DNA from: Ectocarpus siliculosus
Lineage: Eukaryota > Sar > Phaeophyceae > Ectocarpales > Ectocarpaceae
Assembly: GCA_000310025.1 (NCBI GenBank)
Contig: FN649728.1
Span: forward strand, 1,660,277 to 1,724,276
Reading direction: 5' to 3'
Length of the DNA stretch: 64,000 nucleotides
The notes under the pieces were generated by a model, which ran no database searches, was not told the origin of the DNA, and was given only the letters and a program-made list of their open reading frames with translations. Every line of letters begins with the position of its first letter. Position 1 is the first letter of the stretch. Made by a program: the position numbers and the translations under genes. This document shows, one piece after another, positions 60,174-64,000 of this stretch.

Positions 60174-60394
60174 TACCGTTTATGACACAAGATAACACAC
60201 CCCCTTGGCCGATTTTCAAAGCTCAATTTCTCAACAGCAGGAAGAGTCACAGCGCCGAAAACGGCGGCGTTGGAACCGTCTCGTCGAGAGCTGTTCGAAA
60301 ACGTATTGTTTCGTTTATGCATCCTCTTCGTCGTGGAGTAATCGAGCTTTGAAAATCGGTCCAGGGGGTGTGTTATCTTGTGTCATATACGGTA
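60174..60394 (+). mobile_element. 221-bp MITE with about 52-bp terminal inverted repeats
   Basis: Left end TACCGTTTATGACACAAGAT, then AACACACCCCC and GATTTTCAAAGCTC; right end is its mirror (GAGCTTTGAAAATCGG, GGGGGTGTGTTATCTTGTG, TCATATACGGTA). The core (AAAACGGCGGCGTTGGAACC, CTCGTCGAGAGC) recurs at 19612 and, inverted, at 39748. Confidence 0.9.
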
Positions 60395-60613
60395 GACATA
60401 TATATCTCCCTACTGCTGCTGTGTGGACTTTGCGACCCCTACGCCCTATGTGCATGACTCTGTGGTGCATCTCCCACATCAGATGCGGTGTCCCACCAGA
60501 CTGCTGTGTGCCAGCAAGCTCCTGTGGCACGCACACGCACTGCTGTCATATGTCTCACAATTTTTCGGAAGTAGAACACAACAACAGGCTTGCTTACGAT
60601 TCCTGGAGAACCG

Positions 60614-61309
60614 TATTACGCACAAAACATCGCCCACGTTGTTATTCTACATTGGAGCTCGGGCGGACAATATTTTGGCAGCGAAAACCCAGACTTACAT
60701 GATGTGTTTGATTGATGATGGCAGATTTCCGATGAGAACCGAACTTGAAGCCGAAACAACACCACAAATGGGACATGTTCAACAAATCAGCTGGATGCAT
60801 GCTCTCAGACTTGTCTACACTTGGCCCGCTACCAAGTGTAGTAAACGTAGGTACTACTGTTGGACAATGCGATGACACGAAGAGCCACAACCATGAATAA
60901 TCGAATTAGTGAATGAACGAACGAATGAAAGTGTAGAAGCAAGAGGCAAACATTTCAAATCGTCGCATTTGATGGGTTTGATAGGTTTCAAAATTGGTTC
61001 GCCAGGCTTTGTCAGCGCGGAACGCGTCCCCGGGGTTTTGAGCCAGTTTTCGCAACTTTGGCCGTCAACCACACGCGCCACGGAGGCCTACCGAGCTCGG
61101 GGCACGGGCGTTAATGTACCGACGAGCCTCCTGCGTGCCCCTGAGAAGGAACCGCGATAAAAGACTCGCTGCCGCGAGAGAAAGAAACGCCAAAGCATGA
61201 AAAGTGACCAAATCTTATGTATGTACATAGTTTTCGCTGCCAAAATATTGTCCGCCCGAGCTGGCTCCAATGTAGAATAACAACGTGGGCGATGTTTTGT
61301 GCGGAAAAC
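60614..61309. mobile_element. About 0.7-kb element with about 75-bp terminal inverted repeats
   Basis: 60616-60692 (CGCACAAAACATCGCCCACG, TTGTTATTCTACATTGGAGC, GGGCGGACAATATTTTGGCA) is mirrored at 61228-61308, which has a 4-bp insertion (GCCA). No transposase gene is recognised between the arms. It sits inside the larger 58284-63998 structure. Confidence 0.85.
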
Positions 61310-61520
61310 AAGCGTTGTCAGACACACAGTCCCTCTGCGGGCAATGCGAATGTGGTCTTGCGTCACCTGAGGGAGGGTAGATACCCACGTCCCGAAGGGA
61401 GACCTTGTATGTATATGTATCATTTCGCCTGTTTTTGTGCTTCGGGACATCTTTCGCTGGCTCAAGTCAATCGTTTCTCACGCTTCCTTCTCAGGGGCAC
61501 GCGGGGGGGGTCGTCGGCAC
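61116..61520. repeat. Shorter inverted repeat overlapping the previous element
   Basis: GACGAGCCTCC, CGTGCCCCTGAGAAGGAA at 61119-61151 is mirrored by TTCCTTCTCAGGGGCACGCG and TCGTCGG at 61480-61517. The two arms straddle the right arm of the 60614-61309 element, which suggests nesting of one insertion into another. Confidence 0.65.
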
Positions 61521-63213
61521 AATACCACGCACGCCCGAGGACCACTATTCAGCCGTGGCGCGTGTGCTTGACGCCCAAAGCTGAAAAAACTGGCTCTATA
61601 CCCCGGGGATGTGTTCCGCGCGAAAAAAAACTTGGCAAGAAATTCGAAATTTAGACTGTAGCATGCATCGAAACCCACTCTCTCCCGTGGTTCCACGGGC
61701 GCTCGCATAGATATAGAGAGCCAGAGAGCCACATACATACCCTGCCGAGTGAATCTACTTCACAGAAGAGGCGGTGGTGACGACCGGCTGCTGGACCCGA
61801 TCCATAGCCCAATCAAGTCTTGTTGTTCAACATCGGTGTCTCTCTCTTTTGACCTTCGTTTGTGCTGTCGTTTAACCTGAAGCGAAGTACATGTTATGTA
61901 CCATCACTCACTGTTGTTGATGCGCACAACAACTACATATGTACAGAGGGACCATTATTATTTCATTCATTCAAACTAGAGGGACCATATTGTTTTCATT
62001 CGATGAGTCGTTTCTCCCGGCATAATCGGGCACAGACTCCATAGACCCAATAAATGCGCGTGTTGAAGATTCCAAAACACTGAGGTCTACCGTTTGAAAT
62101 AGATGGGGCATCCGGGCTTGTGCGATCTATTGCAATTGGCAAGAGTGAATTGACACTCACTACAGCACAACAAGTAGTTTGGGCAAGACGTTTGTGGGCA
62201 CGGAAGCGCACGGGAAACAGGCGCTGCATGCGATCAGCTGGAACACCTCGCACAACCTTCTCTCTGCTCGTGACTGAACTCACAACTGGGCACACCAATT
62301 TCACCGTCAGCCAGGACGAGCAGCAAACCATTCAGGACGTCACACCCTCCCCCCATCCATCTCGTTCATCTGGTCACACACTTTCAATCGAGTGTGCAGG
62401 GCTTTCCGCGATAATATGGCGGGGCATCTTTAGTGTCCTGATTCAACTCCAGGACATGTTCACTGCCACAAGCGAAAGTGGTGTTCCTGAGCATGGGCAC
62501 CTCAGCAAGGGTCGACTATTGAATGCAAAACAAGCTCTCCTGTTTTTCGTACCAACTTTTCTGCCTCCGCGACGCAAACCAAACACCCTTCAGGACCATT
62601 GCTCGCCCGTGCTTGTCGTGCAATTCATTTTTGTTGGAAATAACAGCTTCGTTCTCCGCCGCGGCAACAGAAGGCGATTGGTTGGTATTCCATGCGTAGC
62701 CCCCCGCCCCAGTGATGCAGCAGGTCTTAATTGTCCCATCATCCGCGGAGGTTCTCATTCATCATAATCTCTTCGATATGGACAAGGCACTTGAGAGTTT
62801 TTCTCGACATTCGACCACTAGAGTAGTACTGAACCCACGTAACTGGAGAAAGGAGGAGGAGCCTCATGGTCGAGAGGGACGGAAGATGCCGTGGACAAAA
62901 CGTTGTTCGACAGCCGACGTATGTGCTGCCGATGTTTCTGTCAACTTCGCACGCTGGGCTTCTATGCAGCAGGGTGGATTGTTCGCCATGCACCCTGCAT
63001 CCAGCGTACTAGTTGCTGTGCGCAGAAGACGAAGAACATAACCGGCCCCATGGCCCGTTTCACTTTATTGCGGTTGCAGTATGCTGCATAGCGTGGCAAC
63101 GTCCGCAAGCACAATCTAGAAACCGCAAGGCGGGTTCGTTTCAAAACAATAAATGACTTCCGCTCCGGAACGTCCAACACTTCACTAGAAGCAGGAAGAA
63201 ATCACATATTCAA
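61521..63213. other. Interior of the long inverted repeat, no gene recognised
   Basis: One plus-strand frame (62120-62767, 215 codons) is the longest but shows no family motif. I see no DDE/RNase H-type transposase signature or helicase motif. If the structure is a transposon it is non-autonomous, or its gene is degraded or spliced beyond recognition. Confidence 0.5.
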
Positions 63214-63998
63214 TCTATACCAAAGAGGAAAACGATGGTAGCAAGCCAAATTCTTAAACCTTCCCTCCGAGCCTCCACCAAAATTTTCGAAACATCAAAA
63301 AACGGGATACGCTATATCTTTCAAAAAGAAAACACGTAGCGACTTCCCAAACAAGGCAGAAAAGGCGGAAAAGGGGCCTACAGTAGTAGACTGAGTGTCG
63401 TTACAACCCGCATGATCAACATTGTCAAGTTGAGCACAGCAAAATCACAGCCGAAAGAAGAACCAGCCACCCCCCGGGTTTGTCAAGAAAAAGCGATCAC
63501 CGTTTCCGATGATTTTTTCGCAAAAATATTTCCGTCATTCACCCGCGGGGATCGCTGGCCTTTTCCCAGCCACAGCGCGTGCCACCATCCAATAAAAATG
63601 CGGCCAACAACGAACGCAGCTCCGCAGTCTTGCCCTTCCACAGCTGCCTTGCTTTCGAACCCCCTGGCACAGCGACCGACACCCAACACTCTGGAGCAAA
63701 CTCTCTCCGCACTGCTGCAAGATGTGGATTAGTGGCCAGGGGGACATCCATCTCCTGCGCTCCGCACCTGTGAGACGTCCAAACGCAGGCTGCCGCGCCA
63801 CCGCCGTTCCGGTACACCGGTAGAGCGACTTTCCAACACTAGACGATCTGGCCCCCATTCAGGGAATATCGTCGCATGCTCTTGCGTTTGCGAGCCGCGA
63901 CCGCTGACCCACAACGGGGACGCAGAGACAAACGGGATCGTCGGTGCCGGTGCCGGTGCCGGTTGGTCCCACGAGCTAGTTCGCCGCACGTAGTAGAT
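63214..63998 (-). mobile_element. Right arm of the long inverted repeat
   Basis: Reverse complement of 58284-59066. Differences are scattered substitutions plus small indels. Similarity ends a few bases before the window end (CTACTACGTGC against CTGCTACGTGC), so the outer terminus is probably near 63996, but sequence beyond the window is needed to be sure. Confidence 0.9.
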
Positions 63999-64000
63999 TA

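Overview
This window is nuclear DNA of an intron-rich eukaryote, most likely a stramenopile and probably a brown alga of the Ectocarpus type. The organism is inferred from gene style; no marker gene proves it. The evidence is: coding sequence at moderately high GC broken into short exons with canonical GT-AG introns, Ala/Gly/Ser-rich low-complexity insertions, long introns full of minisatellites, poly-C/poly-G runs and small inverted-repeat elements, and two 100-N gaps. No bacterial operon, CRISPR array, rRNA or convincing tRNA was seen.

Six protein genes could be assembled by splicing exons by eye and checking that every intron phase agrees. (1) 1630-6552, minus: a TTC4/Cns1-type TPR co-chaperone, 8 exons, 436 aa. 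(2) 7718-22248, plus, divergent from the first: a TFIIIC 90-kDa-like subunit, 10 exons, 1,424 aa, with an N-terminal WD-type region and a C-terminal zinc domain. (3) 34968-38815, minus: a pentatricopeptide-repeat protein, 3 recognised exons, 3' end unclear. (4) 42154-44730, minus: a small multi-pass membrane protein of unknown family, with a possible 5' exon at 47112-47270. (5) 48884-52491, minus: a voltage-gated proton channel (Hv1 type), 6 exons, 443 aa. (6) 55648-58240, plus: a GPX4-like glutathione peroxidase with an in-frame TGA at the catalytic position, so a probable selenoprotein; its first exon was not found.

Between genes 2 and 3 lies a 7-kb array of about 13 tandem 530-bp units. 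Each carries, on the minus strand, what looks like a small spliced reading frame. The array runs into a 100-N gap, and a frameshifted non-LTR retrotransposon follows directly, ending next to the 3' end of the PPR gene. From about 58.3 kb to the window end, two inverted arms of about 780 bp flank nested inverted-repeat elements.

The genes are unrelated in function (chaperone, Pol III transcription, organelle RNA processing, proton flux, peroxide reduction) and do not form a pathway cluster. Most of the unusual content is repeats and small transposable elements in introns and intergenic DNA.
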